This document shows, piece by piece, positions 41,659 to 50,729 of a stretch of DNA of 64,000 bases; within the stretch, counting starts at the first letter, position 1; each line of letters begins with the position of its first letter. The stretch lies in assembly GCA_052143835.1 (NCBI GenBank), contig JBKQRV010000067.1, forward strand, positions 1 through 64,000. Direction: 5' to 3'. The notes below the pieces were generated by a model. It was not told where the DNA came from. It did not search any database and worked only from the letters and a program-made list of their open reading frames with translations. A program made the translations under genes and the position numbers. This DNA comes from DASPPM01 sp052143835. GTDB lineage: Bacteria; Pseudomonadota; Alphaproteobacteria; JACZXZ01.

Positions 41659-42537
41659 CTACGCCTGCGCCACGGTCGGCGCATCGCCGGCGACCGTGGT
41701 GCGGCGCATGTCGCGCACTTCGCTCTCGTCGAAGCGGCGCACCCGGTGCATGGTCTGGCGGTTGTCCCACATGACGAGGTCGAAACAGCACCACTTGTGC
41801 ACGTAGACGAACTTTGCCTGCGTCGCGTGCTCGGTCAAGTCGCGCAGGAAGGCGCGCGCCTCCGGCACGGGCCAGCCGAGGATGGTGCCGGCGTGCGAGG
41901 CGAGATAGAGCGATTTGCGGCCTGTGACCGGATGCGTGCGCACGAGACGCTGGCGCACGGGCTTGAACATCAGGCATTCCTCCGGCGTGAATTCGGTGAA
42001 GCCGAGGGCACCACGCGAATAGAGGAGCGAATGCTCGCAGACGAGGTCCTCGACCTCGGCCTTGGTGCGCTTATCGAGCGCGTCGTAGGCGGCGCGCATG
42101 TCGGCGAACTCGGTGTCCCCTCCCCAATTCGCGACCGTGCGGGCCGAGAGGAGCGAGTATTTCGCCGGGATCGCCCGGTAGGAGCTGTCCGAATGCCAGA
42201 GGCGGTTGCCGAGATTGAAGTAGCGCCGCCGGTCGTCGCGGGCGAGGGGCTTGTGCTCCTGGTCGAGGTTGGAGACGTCGTTCATCTGCGGCGGAAGGCG
42301 CTTCTCGTGCGCCCGGGTGACGTTGCCGCCGGCCGAGTTCTCGATCTCGCCGAAGTTGCGGGTGAAGGCGATCTGCTGCGCGTCGCTGATCCGCTGCTCG
42401 TGGAAGACGAGCACGGCGAAGCGGTCCATCCCCGCCTCGATCGCGGCCACCTCCTCGCGCGCCAAGGGCTTGGTGAGGTCGCATCCCGAGACCTCGCCTC
42501 CGATGGTGGGATGGAGCGGGCGGATGGAGACCGCCAT
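41659..42537 (-). CDS. TauD/TfdA-family 2-oxoglutarate-dependent dioxygenase
   Basis: Fe(II)/2-oxoglutarate dioxygenase, 292 residues from the ATG at 42537. The HxD pair is in LWHSDSSYR, the distal histidine in DNRQTMHRVRRFD, where the Arg binds 2-oxoglutarate. It starts VSIRPLHPTIGGEVSGCDLTKPL, typical of the 2,4-D/taurine group. The substrate may be an aryloxy acid, sulfonate or carnitine-like compound; not decidable. Divergent from the SAF-domain dehydrogenase. Confidence 0.88.
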   Translation of the reverse strand: MAVSIRPLHPTIGGEVSGCDLTKPLAREEVAAIEAGMDRFAVLVFHEQRISDAQQIAFTRNFGEIENSAGGNVTRAHEKRLPPQMNDVSNLDQEHKPLARDDRRRYFNLGNRLWHSDSSYRAIPAKYSLLSARTVANWGGDTEFADMRAAYDALDKRTKAEVEDLVCEHSLLYSRGALGFTEFTPEECLMFKPVRQRLVRTHPVTGRKSLYLASHAGTILGWPVPEARAFLRDLTEHATQAKFVYVHKWCCFDLVMWDNRQTMHRVRRFDESEVRDMRRTTVAGDAPTVAQA

Positions 42538-42688
42538 TGGGCTCGAGCTCCGACAATACCAGCCTGAGGCGGGAAGGATAGCAATTGCAGGGGTCCGTGT
42601 CACGAGTTGCCGCCCGGAACCTGGATCGCCGCGGCTCGCCGTGCTAGCGTCGCGCTTTGCCAAGGGAGAGCGCGGAGGACGGCCGTCC

Positions 42689-44053
42689 ATGAATCTCAAC
42701 GCCTTGCTCGGAAAGCGCGCGGAGGAGGGCCGGCCCGTCCGCGTGGCGCTGATCGGCGCCGGCAAGTTCGGCACCATGTTCCTCGCGCAGGTGCGGCGCA
42801 CGGCGGGCCTGCAGCTTGTCGGCATCGCCGATCTTTCGCCCGCGCGGGCCAAGGCGGCCCTCGAGCGCACCGGCTGGCCCGCCGCCCAGATCGGCGCCGC
42901 GAGCTTCGCCGAGGCAGTAGCGCGCGGCTCGGTGTGTCTCAGCGATGACGCCGAGGCGCTCATCGCGGCCGACGGGCTCGAGGTGGTGATCGAGGCGACC
43001 GGCGTGCCCGCGGCCGGCCTGCGCCACGCCATGGCGGCGATCCGCCGCGGGCGCCATGTGGTGATGGTGACCGTCGAGGCCGACGTGCTCGCGGGCCCGC
43101 TCCTGGCAAAGCGGGCGCAGGCGGCGGGGGTGGTCTACAGCATGGCCTACGGCGACCAGCCAGCGCTCATCGCCGAGCAGGTCGATTGGGCGCGCGCCAT
43201 CGGCCTCGACATCGTGGCCGCGGGCAAGGGCACCAAATATCTCCCCGAGTACCATCAATCGACGCCCGAGACCGTGTGGCCCTATTACGGCCTGACGCCC
43301 GAGGCGGCCGCCGCCGGCGGGATGAATCCCCAGATGTTCAATTCCTTCCTCGATGGCACCAAGTCGGCGATCGAGATGGCGGCGGTGGCGAACGCGACCG
43401 GGCTGGTGCCGCAGGCGGACGGGCTCGGCTTTCCGCCCGCAGGCGTCGACGATCTGCCGGGCGTGTGCCGGCCGCGCGGGGACGGCGGCACGCTCGCGCA
43501 CAAGGGAACCGTCGAGGTGGTGTCGAGCTTGAAGCGCGACGGCAGTCCCGTCTTCCGCGACCTGCGCTGGGGCGTCTATGTCACCTTCGAGGCGCCGAGC
43601 GACTATGTGAAGCGCTGCTTCGCCGAATACGGCCTCCATACCGACGAGAGCGGACGCTACGCAGCACTCTATCGCCCCTATCATCTGATCGGGCTCGAGC
43701 TCGGCATCAGCGTCGCCTCGGCGGCGCTGCGCGGCGAGGCGACCGGCTCGGCCCGGGCCTTCATGGGCGACGCGGTCGCGACGGCGAAGCGCGACCTCGC
43801 TCCAGGCGAGGTGCTCGACGGCGAGGGCGGCTACATGGTCTACGGCAAGCTGATGCCCGCCGAGAGATCGCTCGAGCTCGGCTGCCTCCCGATCGGGCTC
43901 GCGCACAAGGTCAAGCTCACGGCTGCGGTGAAGGCCGGTAGTGTCTTGCGCTGGTCGGATGTGGCGGTTGACGCGAACGACATCGCCGTCCGCCTGCGCC
44001 GGGAGATGGAGGCGGCTTTCGCCCGCAGCAACCGCCCCCAGGCTGCGCAGTAG
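42689..44053 (+). CDS. Homoserine dehydrogenase-like oxidoreductase with SAF domain
   Basis: COG4091-type protein, 454 residues. Rossmann motif VRVALIGAGKFGTMFLAQV near residue 17, VVIEATGVPAAGLRHA in the middle, a substrate segment GTKYLPEYHQSTPETVWPYYG, and a C-terminal SAF domain (KRDLAPGEVLDGEGGYMVYG). It is not the biosynthetic homoserine dehydrogenase; no ACT domain is present. In vivo reaction unknown. The neighbouring TauD-like gene is divergent across 150 bp. Confidence 0.85.
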   Translation: MNLNALLGKRAEEGRPVRVALIGAGKFGTMFLAQVRRTAGLQLVGIADLSPARAKAALERTGWPAAQIGAASFAEAVARGSVCLSDDAEALIAADGLEVVIEATGVPAAGLRHAMAAIRRGRHVVMVTVEADVLAGPLLAKRAQAAGVVYSMAYGDQPALIAEQVDWARAIGLDIVAAGKGTKYLPEYHQSTPETVWPYYGLTPEAAAAGGMNPQMFNSFLDGTKSAIEMAAVANATGLVPQADGLGFPPAGVDDLPGVCRPRGDGGTLAHKGTVEVVSSLKRDGSPVFRDLRWGVYVTFEAPSDYVKRCFAEYGLHTDESGRYAALYRPYHLIGLELGISVASAALRGEATGSARAFMGDAVATAKRDLAPGEVLDGEGGYMVYGKLMPAERSLELGCLPIGLAHKVKLTAAVKAGSVLRWSDVAVDANDIAVRLRREMEAAFARSNRPQAAQ

Positions 44054-44084
44054 CCGCGCTGCTTGCGATCAGAATGCGCTCGTC

Positions 44085-44193
44085 CGTCGTCCCGGCGAAA
44101 GCCGGGACCCATTTCAGAGCAGGTGCGTCGCCTTTCCTCTTTGCGACAATGGTGATTCTGGTCAATGGATACCGGCTTTCGCCGGTAATGACG
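44085..44193. repeat. Palindromic repeat, family E copy 2
   Basis: CGTCGTCCCGGCGAAAGCCGGGACCC at one end and GGATACCGGCTTTCGCCGGTAATGACG at the other, about 40 bp apart. A short half-copy of family A (CCCTCAAGGGGGGAAGGG) follows at about 44234-44251, just before the SDR gene. Confidence 0.75.
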
Positions 44194-44290
44194 GAGCCGG
44201 TAACGTGCGGGTTCAACAAATGCGATTGCCCTGCCCTCAAGGGGGGAAGGGATCGGCGATTTTTGCGCGAGGGATCAGCAAGGAGTCTGC

Positions 44291-45037
44291 ATGAGTAGCG
44301 TGCTCGTCATCACCGGCGGCAGCCGCGGCATCGGTGCGGCGACCGCCCGCCTCGCGGCACGGCGCGGCTACGACGTCTGCTTCAACTATCGCGGCAACCG
44401 CGAGGCCGCGGACAAGGTGGTGGCCGCGATCGAGCAGGCGGGCGGCCGCGCCTTGGCCGTGCGCGGCAACGTCGCCGAGGAGGCCGATGTGGTGGGCCTC
44501 TTCGATGCGGCGGAGCAGGCCTTCGGCCGGGTCCGCGGCCTCGTCAACAACGCGGGCATCGTCGGCCCGTCGAGCCCGGCGGCCGATGTGCCGCTTGCCG
44601 CCTTGCGCGAGCTCTTCGACACGAACGTGCTCGGCGCCTTCCTCGCGGCGCGCGAGGCGGTGCGCCGCATGTCGACCGCGCGTGGCGGCAAGGGGGGCTC
44701 AATCGTCAATCTCTCCTCCATGGCGGCCTTCTTGGGCGCACCCGGCGAGTTCGTGCATTACGCCGCCTCCAAGGGTGCGATTGAGACGCTCACCATCGGC
44801 TTGAGCCGCGAGGTCGCGCGCGAGGGCATCCGGGTGAACGCGGTCGCACCCGGCCTCATCGACACCGAGATCCATGCCTCGGCGGGAATGCCCGACCGTG
44901 TCGAGAAATTGGGCCCCATGGTCCCGATGGGCCGCAGCGGCACGGCAGACGAGGTCGCCGAGGCGATCCTCTGGCTGCTCTCGGACGCCGCCTCCTACGT
45001 GACCGGCACCACGCTCCGCGTCTCGGGCGGGCGCTGA
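44291..45037 (+). CDS. Short-chain dehydrogenase (FabG-like)
   Basis: Classical SDR, 248 residues. TGGSRGIG at 8-15, NNAG near 89, catalytic Ser in VNLSSMAAF, YAASK, and PGLIDTEI plus the C-terminal YVTGTTLRVSGGR, which is close to FabG/glucose-dehydrogenase-type SDRs. NADP preference is suggested by the basic residue in NYRGNRE. Substrate unknown. zapE follows after 32 bp. Confidence 0.88.
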   Translation: MSSVLVITGGSRGIGAATARLAARRGYDVCFNYRGNREAADKVVAAIEQAGGRALAVRGNVAEEADVVGLFDAAEQAFGRVRGLVNNAGIVGPSSPAADVPLAALRELFDTNVLGAFLAAREAVRRMSTARGGKGGSIVNLSSMAAFLGAPGEFVHYAASKGAIETLTIGLSREVAREGIRVNAVAPGLIDTEIHASAGMPDRVEKLGPMVPMGRSGTADEVAEAILWLLSDAASYVTGTTLRVSGGR

Positions 45038-45069
45038 GGCGGGGACCCCGCGATTCCGCTCGCCCGGTG

Positions 45070-46194
45070 ATGACCAGCACCTCAAGCCTGCGGGGACTGC
45101 TCGGCGCCTATCGCGCTTTGCGCGAGGCGGGCCAACTCAACCCCGATCCCGCCCAGCTCCTTGCCGCCGAGAAGCTGCAGGCGCTCGCGAACGCGCTGCA
45201 GCGCTACCGCCCGGCAGGGAACGGCAACGGCTGGAAGGCCCGGCTCGGGCGATTGAGCCGCAACAATGCAACGCCGCAGGGCCTCTACCTGTGCGGCGAC
45301 GCGGGGCGGGGGAAATCCATGCTGATGGATCTTTTCTTCGCGCACGCGGCGACCCCCCGCAAGCGGCGCGTCCACTTCCACGCCTTCATGCTCGAGGTGC
45401 ATGAGCGCATCCATCGCCTGCGCCAGAGGGGGAAGGGCGAGACCATCGCCCCTCTGGCGCAAGCGCTCTCGGAGCAGGCCTGGCTCCTCTGCTTCGACGA
45501 GTTCCACGTCACCGACATCGCGGACGCCATGATTCTCGGGCGCCTCTTCGAGGCGCTCTTCGCAGCCGGCGTCGTGGTCGTCGCCACCTCGAACTTCGCG
45601 CCCGACGAGCTCTACAAGGGAGGCCTCAAGCGCGAGCTCTTCCTGCCTTTCATCGCACTCATCAAGGAGAAACTCGACGTGCTCCATCTTGGAGGCGGGG
45701 TCGATTGGCGCCGGCAGCGCCTGCGCGGCATGCGCACCTACCTGACCCCGCTCGGTGCCACGGCGAGTGCTGCCTTGAGCCAGTCCTTCAAGGCCTTGAG
45801 CGACGGCGCCGAGGCGGGCCCCGACACCCTCATCGTGCAAGGCCGCACCCTCACCCTTGCGCGCGCGGCCAACGGCGTGCTCCACACGAGCTTCGCCGAG
45901 CTTTGCGAGGCGCCGCTCGGGCCCGCCGATTACCTCGCGATCGCCCAGCATTATCGCGCGGTCGTGCTCGACGGCATTCCGCGTCTCGGGCCGGAGCGGC
46001 GCAACGAGGCGCGCCGGTTCGTCACCCTCATCGACGAGCTCTACGAGCACAGGGTCCATCTCGTCTCAGCGGCCGCGGCCGAGCCCGATCTCATCTGCCC
46101 GGCGGGCGACGTGGCCGAGCTCTTTCGCCGCGCCGCCTCGCGGCTCATCGAAATGCAGACCGCCGAATACATCGACCTCGAGCATCTGACCTGA
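45070..46194 (+). CDS. zapE: Cell division ATPase ZapE (AFG1 family)
   Basis: AFG1-like P-loop ATPase that acts at the constricting Z-ring in E. coli, 374 residues. Walker A is in YLCGDAGRGKSMLMDLFF (near residue 77), Walker B in LLCFDEFHVTDIADAMILGRLF, and VVVATSNFAPDELYKGGLKRELFLPFI is diagnostic. A GTG directly precedes the chosen ATG. It is followed by an oxidoreductase with only 8 bp between. Confidence 0.93.
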   Translation: MTSTSSLRGLLGAYRALREAGQLNPDPAQLLAAEKLQALANALQRYRPAGNGNGWKARLGRLSRNNATPQGLYLCGDAGRGKSMLMDLFFAHAATPRKRRVHFHAFMLEVHERIHRLRQRGKGETIAPLAQALSEQAWLLCFDEFHVTDIADAMILGRLFEALFAAGVVVVATSNFAPDELYKGGLKRELFLPFIALIKEKLDVLHLGGGVDWRRQRLRGMRTYLTPLGATASAALSQSFKALSDGAEAGPDTLIVQGRTLTLARAANGVLHTSFAELCEAPLGPADYLAIAQHYRAVVLDGIPRLGPERRNEARRFVTLIDELYEHRVHLVSAAAAEPDLICPAGDVAELFRRAASRLIEMQTAEYIDLEHLT

Positions 46195-46202
46195 GGTATC
46201 CC

Positions 46203-47213
46203 ATGCAGGCCTATCACCTTCTCGAGCCCTATGGTTTCGCCGCCCTGCGACCGGTCGAGCTCGCCCGTCCCGAGCCGGGGCCGGGCGAGGTGCTGGTGCG
46301 CGTGCGCGCGGTCTCGCTCAATTATCGCGACCTCCTCATCGTCAAGGGCGACTACAGCCGCCGCCTCAAGCTGCCGCTCGTTCCGGGCTCGGACGGCGCC
46401 GGCGAGGTGGCGGCGGTCGGACCTGGGGTGAGCCGCTTCGCTCCCGGCGACCGCGTGGTCGCCGCCTTCTTCCAACGTTGGCTTGCGGGGCCCATCGGGC
46501 CTGAGGCGCGGGCGTCGGCACTCGGTGCCGGCTATCGCGGCATGCTCGCCGAATATGTGGTGCTCAGCGAGGCGGGACTCCTTGCTGTGCCTGAGCATCT
46601 CTCCTTCGCCGAGGCGGCCTGCCTTCCTTGCGCTGGCGTCACCGCCTGGCACGCGCTCGAGGCGGACGAGCCGGCCGCGAGTAGGGAGACCGTGGTCACG
46701 CAAGGCACGGGCGGGGTCTCGATCTTCGCGCTTCAGCTCGCCAAGCTGAGGGGCTGCCGCGTGATCGCGACCTCGAGCCGCGACGAGCGCTGCCAGCACC
46801 TCGAGACCCTCGGCGCCGATGCGACGATCAACTACCGCACCACGCCCGAATGGGACCAGCGCGTGCTCGAGCTCACCCAGGGTCTGGGTGCGGACCGAAT
46901 CGTCGAGGTCGGCGGCGCCGGCACCCTTCAGCGCTCGCTCCGCGCGCTCAGGCCTGGCGGCCTCATTGCCGTGATCGGCGTGCTGTCGGGCAAGGGCGCT
47001 TCCTTCGATCCCATGCCCATCATCATGAAGAGCGCGCGGCTTTACGGCATCAGCGTCGGCTCGAAGGAGATGTTCGAGGCGATGAACCGCACCATCGTCG
47101 CGCACGCCCTCCATCCGGTAATCGACCGCACCTTCCCCTTCGCCGAGCTCCACGCCGCACTCCGCCACATGGAGGCGGGCGCGCATTTCGGGAAGATTTG
47201 CGTAGAGGTTTGA
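46203..47213 (+). CDS. NAD(P)-dependent alcohol dehydrogenase / quinone oxidoreductase (MDR)
   Basis: Medium-chain dehydrogenase, 336 residues. GroES-like N-terminus with SLNYRDLLIVKGDYSR and VPGSDGAGEVAAVGPGV; nucleotide fold with VVTQGTGGVSIFALQLAKLRG; C-terminal GKICVEV. The catalytic zinc ligands of true alcohol dehydrogenases are largely missing, favouring a zinc-free quinone-oxidoreductase-like enzyme. Closely follows zapE. Confidence 0.87.
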   Translation: MQAYHLLEPYGFAALRPVELARPEPGPGEVLVRVRAVSLNYRDLLIVKGDYSRRLKLPLVPGSDGAGEVAAVGPGVSRFAPGDRVVAAFFQRWLAGPIGPEARASALGAGYRGMLAEYVVLSEAGLLAVPEHLSFAEAACLPCAGVTAWHALEADEPAASRETVVTQGTGGVSIFALQLAKLRGCRVIATSSRDERCQHLETLGADATINYRTTPEWDQRVLELTQGLGADRIVEVGGAGTLQRSLRALRPGGLIAVIGVLSGKGASFDPMPIIMKSARLYGISVGSKEMFEAMNRTIVAHALHPVIDRTFPFAELHAALRHMEAGAHFGKICVEV

Positions 47214-47332
47214 GGCGCTGTCTCTGCCGTTTGAGTTTGAGGCAACCATTGCCTATTTCGATCAGTGAGGCGAAGCTGCCACGCTGGCGTTTTGCGCGCC
47301 GAATGGCTGCGTCTCAATCGGAGGGTTCGAGC

Positions 47333-47764
47333 GTGGCTACCGATGCGCCGAATATAACAGCGGTTCGCGCCGACAAAGCTCGACGTCTGGTCGTCACCTG
47401 GAAGGGTGGGGCTGAAAGCGTCGTCGATCTATCGAAGCACTTGGCGCACTACGCGATATTTGCCCCACTCCGCCGAAGCGACAAGCTATTCCGCGCGCTC
47501 GAGGTTGGCGAGTGGGGCTGGTGCGTCCATTGGTCGCCCGATCTGGAGATCTCCTCGGACGCACTCTGGCGGCTCGCACTGGAACAGGGAGCTGCCTGGT
47601 TGCGCATGTGGCGCAAGGCGCGCCGGCTGACCCAGAGCGAGGCGGCAAGGGCCTTGGGCGTGAGCCCGCGCATGTGGCGCTATTATGAGGCAGGCTCGCA
47701 CCTCCTGCCCAAGACCGTGCGACTTGCCTGCATCGGCTTCGACGCCCAGGCGCGCGCGGCCTGA
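47333..47764 (+). CDS. DUF2442 domain fused to a helix-turn-helix
   Basis: 143 residues from a GTG at 47333 with GGAGGG seven bases upstream. The N-terminal half (ITAVRADKARRLVVTWKGGAESVVDLSKHL...WSPDLEISSDALWRLALEQ) is a DUF2442 fold; the C-terminal half (WRKARRLTQSEAARALGVSPRMWRYYEAGS) is a Cro/C1 helix-turn-helix. DUF2442 proteins often sit in toxin-antitoxin-like pairs with DUF4160 proteins, but no partner is seen beside this one. Probably a DNA-binding autoregulator. Confidence 0.75.
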   Translation: MATDAPNITAVRADKARRLVVTWKGGAESVVDLSKHLAHYAIFAPLRRSDKLFRALEVGEWGWCVHWSPDLEISSDALWRLALEQGAAWLRMWRKARRLTQSEAARALGVSPRMWRYYEAGSHLLPKTVRLACIGFDAQARAA

Positions 47765-47846
47765 GGCGCTACCCGCCCGCCCGCGCTTGCAATCGTCGTT
47801 ACGCGGCGGACAATATGACGTCCGGTGCCACCATCAGGGCGCCTGC

Positions 47847-47917
47847 TCATTCGATCATCTCGTCGGCGCGGGCAAGGAGCGACGGCGATCGCGACAGCAT
47901 TCAGAGCCGCAGGGTTT
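47847..47917 (-). pseudogene. Decayed 3' end of an ABC-type solute-binding protein gene
   Basis: On the minus strand the last codons read PSLLARADEMIE then stop (47847-47849), the typical ending of the ABC_sub_bind family; a few bases upstream the homologous reading continues only after a frame change (ALNAVAIA). No further upstream part is found. It matches the tail of the fragment at 49206-49367 and points the other way. Confidence 0.5.
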
Positions 47918-48031
47918 CGGAAGCTGCCACCACCGGGGTTCCTGCTGCCGTAATTAGATGCCCCGAACGGGCAATGGCCGGCATTTAATCGGTACCGCTT
48001 GCGATTCCGTGGCAATCAGTATTGGAGGCGA

Positions 48032-48868
48032 TTATGGCGTCCTCGTTGTCGCTAGAGCAGCCTGCGTCTCGGGAGGCGGCGATTCCGCGGCGAGCGTATC
48101 CATCACGAGAAGTCCGGCGTCGATGTTCGCGAAGCTGGATTGCCCGGGGAATCTGCCCGCATCGACGACCGCTTCACGGCGCTGCAGATAGAGGCTGCGC
48201 AAAGAGGCATAGTAGTCGACCGAGGTGCGCTCGATCGAATCGAGGGTGTCGAGATATTCGGCGCGCTGGTCCACGGCGGAGGTTGCCGACCTGCTGTAAC
48301 CGGCTACGGTGATGGCGACTCCCCCGCCCGCGAAGAAGAACGGATTGGCGACGAAGCCAATGACCAATCCGACCGCGTCCCTCAGGTCAGAGGGGCCGAA
48401 GAAGGGCAATTCGACGAAGGGCCCCTCGGGGATGCCCCATACCCCGAAAGTCTGACCGAAGTCGGCGTCGTGGTGCTTGAGGCCCCAATTCGACGCCACA
48501 TCCATGATGCCAACCGCACCCGCCGTCGTATTCACCACGAAGCGGCACACCGCCGCCCAAGCGCGGTCGAAATTGCCCTGCAGGACGTCGTTGAGGCCGA
48601 CGACGGGCTCATTCAGGTTGCTGAGCACGTTGTGGATACCGTGGCGAACGTCCTCGGGCACCTCGTCGCGGTAGCTCTCGGCCACCGGCTTCATCACGTT
48701 GCGGTCGGCGAACTGATTGGCATCGAAGATGTCCCGGTTCACCGATTCGACGGGATCGTCGACCTCGCCCGTTTGAAGCTTGGCCCGGTCCGCGTTGGGA
48801 CCTTCCGAGCATGCGGACAGGCACAAAAGCGCCGCCGCAACCAGCGTTATCTGCGCGGTTGCCTTCAT
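48032..48868 (-). CDS. mlaA: MlaA/VacJ-family outer-membrane lipoprotein
   Basis: Lipoprotein that removes phospholipids from the outer leaflet of the outer membrane in the Mla pathway. 278 residues from the ATG at 48868, beginning with a lipoprotein signal (MKATAQITLVAAALLCLSAC, lipobox LSAC). Core motifs: DPVESVNRDIFDANQF, VHNVLSNLNEP-like IHNVLSNLNEPVVGLNDVLQG, RFVVNTTAGAVGIMDVAS, DFGQTFGVWGIPEGPFVELPFFGPS. The 29-residue extension to 48955 lacks a signal character. The rest of the mla operon is not here. Confidence 0.92.
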   Translation of the reverse strand: MKATAQITLVAAALLCLSACSEGPNADRAKLQTGEVDDPVESVNRDIFDANQFADRNVMKPVAESYRDEVPEDVRHGIHNVLSNLNEPVVGLNDVLQGNFDRAWAAVCRFVVNTTAGAVGIMDVASNWGLKHHDADFGQTFGVWGIPEGPFVELPFFGPSDLRDAVGLVIGFVANPFFFAGGGVAITVAGYSRSATSAVDQRAEYLDTLDSIERTSVDYYASLRSLYLQRREAVVDAGRFPGQSSFANIDAGLLVMDTLAAESPPPETQAALATTRTP

Positions 48869-49193
48869 GCCATGCGAATATTCGGTGGCCGTGATGCCCT
48901 CGTTGGACCTTAATGCCAGGGCAGCGGCGAGCTTCTTAAGAACACTTCCCATCATTCGCCCCCCGAAGGTGTGGGATGACGCCGGAAATTAGACCATGCA
49001 ATTGTAAAAATGCTGTTAAAGTTATGGTCTTAGGAGGCCCAACAAGATCTGCGGCCCTTTTCTAGAGATGCCCTCCGAACTTTGGGTGGTGTCCTAATCC
49101 GAACGCCGCCCCGCCCAGCTCAAAAATCCGCTTACCACTCTATTTCGAAGGTTTGTCCACCAATTCCTCCAGCAAGGTAACGTCGATCGTTGT
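48869..49193. other. Gap upstream of mlaA
   Basis: No gene. AT-rich around 48985-49045 with an inverted pair GACCAT...ATGGTC that brackets the likely mlaA promoter region. The rest has no clear structure. Confidence 0.45.
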
Positions 49194-49205
49194 GTGTCAG
49201 GAGGA

Positions 49206-49367
49206 AAGGGGTACGTGGATCGCATCCTGAAGGGCGACAGGCCGGGCGATCTGCCGGTCAAGCAGCCGACCAAGTTCGACCTAGTGATCGACCTGAAGAC
49301 CGCGAAGGCTCTCGACATCGCCATCCGGCCGTCGCTCCTCGCCACCGCGGACGAGGCGATCGAATGA
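49206..49367 (+). pseudogene. C-terminal fragment of an ABC-type solute-binding protein
   Basis: Reads KGYVDRILKGDRPGDLPVKQ, PTKFDLVIDLKTAKAL and PSLLATADEAIE then TGA at 49365, the well-known C-terminal signature of ABC_sub_bind periplasmic proteins. Upstream of 49206 the frame loses similarity and has no start with ribosome-binding site, so only about 53 codons of a roughly 320-codon gene remain. Confidence 0.65.
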
Positions 49368-49669
49368 AGCTGCTATTTGCTGCGGTGCATGAGTCCGCAG
49401 CTGGCACGTCCCCGGAGTGTCGCGTGCCGCGAGTGACAGCCGCTTACGGTTCCAAAGCGGACTCTGCCAAGCCGCTCTAAGACCCCTTTATGAGTCACTC
49501 CCTAGATCGCGTGTTCCAGAACCGCGCCCCTGCCATATGCTGCAGCGCACGCCCGGCCTTGCTCTTGCCCCCGAATCGCGCTACCTAGACCGCCCCTAGT
49601 ACCGGCCCGGCAAGGAAGCACAGAGAACGTCGGAGTGGTCGCGGCCGGGCCTTTCAGGAGAGAAATCCG
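49368..49669. other. Gap upstream of mdh
   Basis: No gene seen. A weak promoter candidate (TTGCTC at 49559, TACCTA at 49582) and a good ribosome-binding site (AGGAGAG near 49656) serve mdh. The inverted CCGGCCCGG/GGCCGGGCC around 49601 and 49646 could form a leader hairpin. Confidence 0.4.
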
Positions 49670-50659
49670 ATGGCAAGGAACAGGATCGCCCTCGTCGGCG
49701 CCGGCCAGATCGGCGGCACCTTGGCCCTCTTGGCCGGCTTGAAGGAGCTCGGCGACGTCGTGCTGGTGGACATCCCCCAGGTCGAGGGCATGCCCCAGGG
49801 CAAGGCCCTCGACATCGCCCAGGCCTCTCCCATCGAGGGCTTCGATGCGGTCTACGCCGGCTCGACCGACTATGGCGCGGTCGCGGGTGCGGATGTGGTG
49901 ATCGTGACCGCGGGTGTCGCGCGCAAGCCCGGCATGAGCCGCGACGACCTCATCGGCATCAACGCCGGCGTCATGCAGACGGTCGGTGCCGCCATCAAGA
50001 AGCATGCGCCCGGGGCCTTCGTCATCGTCATCACCAATCCCCTCGACGCCATGGTGTGGGCGATGCGCGAGGTGACCGGCTTCCCCTCGAAGCGCGTCGT
50101 CGGCATGGCGGGCGTGCTCGACTCGGCGCGCTTGCGCACCTTCATCGCCCAAGAGCTCAAGGTCTCGGTCGAGGACGTGACCGCCTTCGTGCTCGGCGGG
50201 CACGGCGACACCATGGTGCCGCTCGTGCGCTACTCGACGGTCGCGGGCATTCCGCTCCCGGACCTCGTCAAGATGGGCTGGCTCAGCCAAGAGCGGCTCG
50301 ACAAGATCGTGCAGCGCACGCGCGACGGAGGTGCTGAGATCATCGCTCTCTTGAAGACGGGCTCGGCCTTCTATGCGCCCGCCGCCTCCGCCATCTCCAT
50401 GGCCGAGTCCTACCTCAAGGACAAGAAGCGCCTCTTGCCCTGCGCCGCCATGCTCGACGGCGAGTATGGCGTCAAGGGAGTCTATGTCGGCGTGCCGGTG
50501 GTGATCGGCTCGGGTGGGGTCGAGCGCATCGTCGAGATCGAGCTGAGCAAGACCGAGCGCGAGATGTTCGACAAGTCGGTCGCCGCGGTCAGGGGGCTGG
50601 TCGAGGTCACCAAGGGCCTCATGAGCAAGAGTGCGAGGGAGGCGGCCGCCAAGGCGTGA
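49670..50659 (+). CDS. mdh: Malate dehydrogenase
   Basis: NAD-dependent TCA-cycle enzyme of the LDH-like (MDH type 3) group, 329 residues. GAGQIGGTLALL binds NAD, with Asp in VLVDIPQ giving NAD preference; substrate arginines lie in ARKPGMSRDDL and further in DSARLRTF; the catalytic His is in LGGHGDTMVPLVRY. First gene of mdh-sucCDAB-lpd, with a 70-bp gap to sucC. Confidence 0.97.
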   Translation: MARNRIALVGAGQIGGTLALLAGLKELGDVVLVDIPQVEGMPQGKALDIAQASPIEGFDAVYAGSTDYGAVAGADVVIVTAGVARKPGMSRDDLIGINAGVMQTVGAAIKKHAPGAFVIVITNPLDAMVWAMREVTGFPSKRVVGMAGVLDSARLRTFIAQELKVSVEDVTAFVLGGHGDTMVPLVRYSTVAGIPLPDLVKMGWLSQERLDKIVQRTRDGGAEIIALLKTGSAFYAPAASAISMAESYLKDKKRLLPCAAMLDGEYGVKGVYVGVPVVIGSGGVERIVEIELSKTEREMFDKSVAAVRGLVEVTKGLMSKSAREAAAKA

Positions 50660-50729
50660 GCGTCTTGGTGCGCAGCGGCGCGCGCCGCAGCAGGCAAGAG
50701 CAAGCGAAGCAGGGCCGGGGGAAGCCGAG

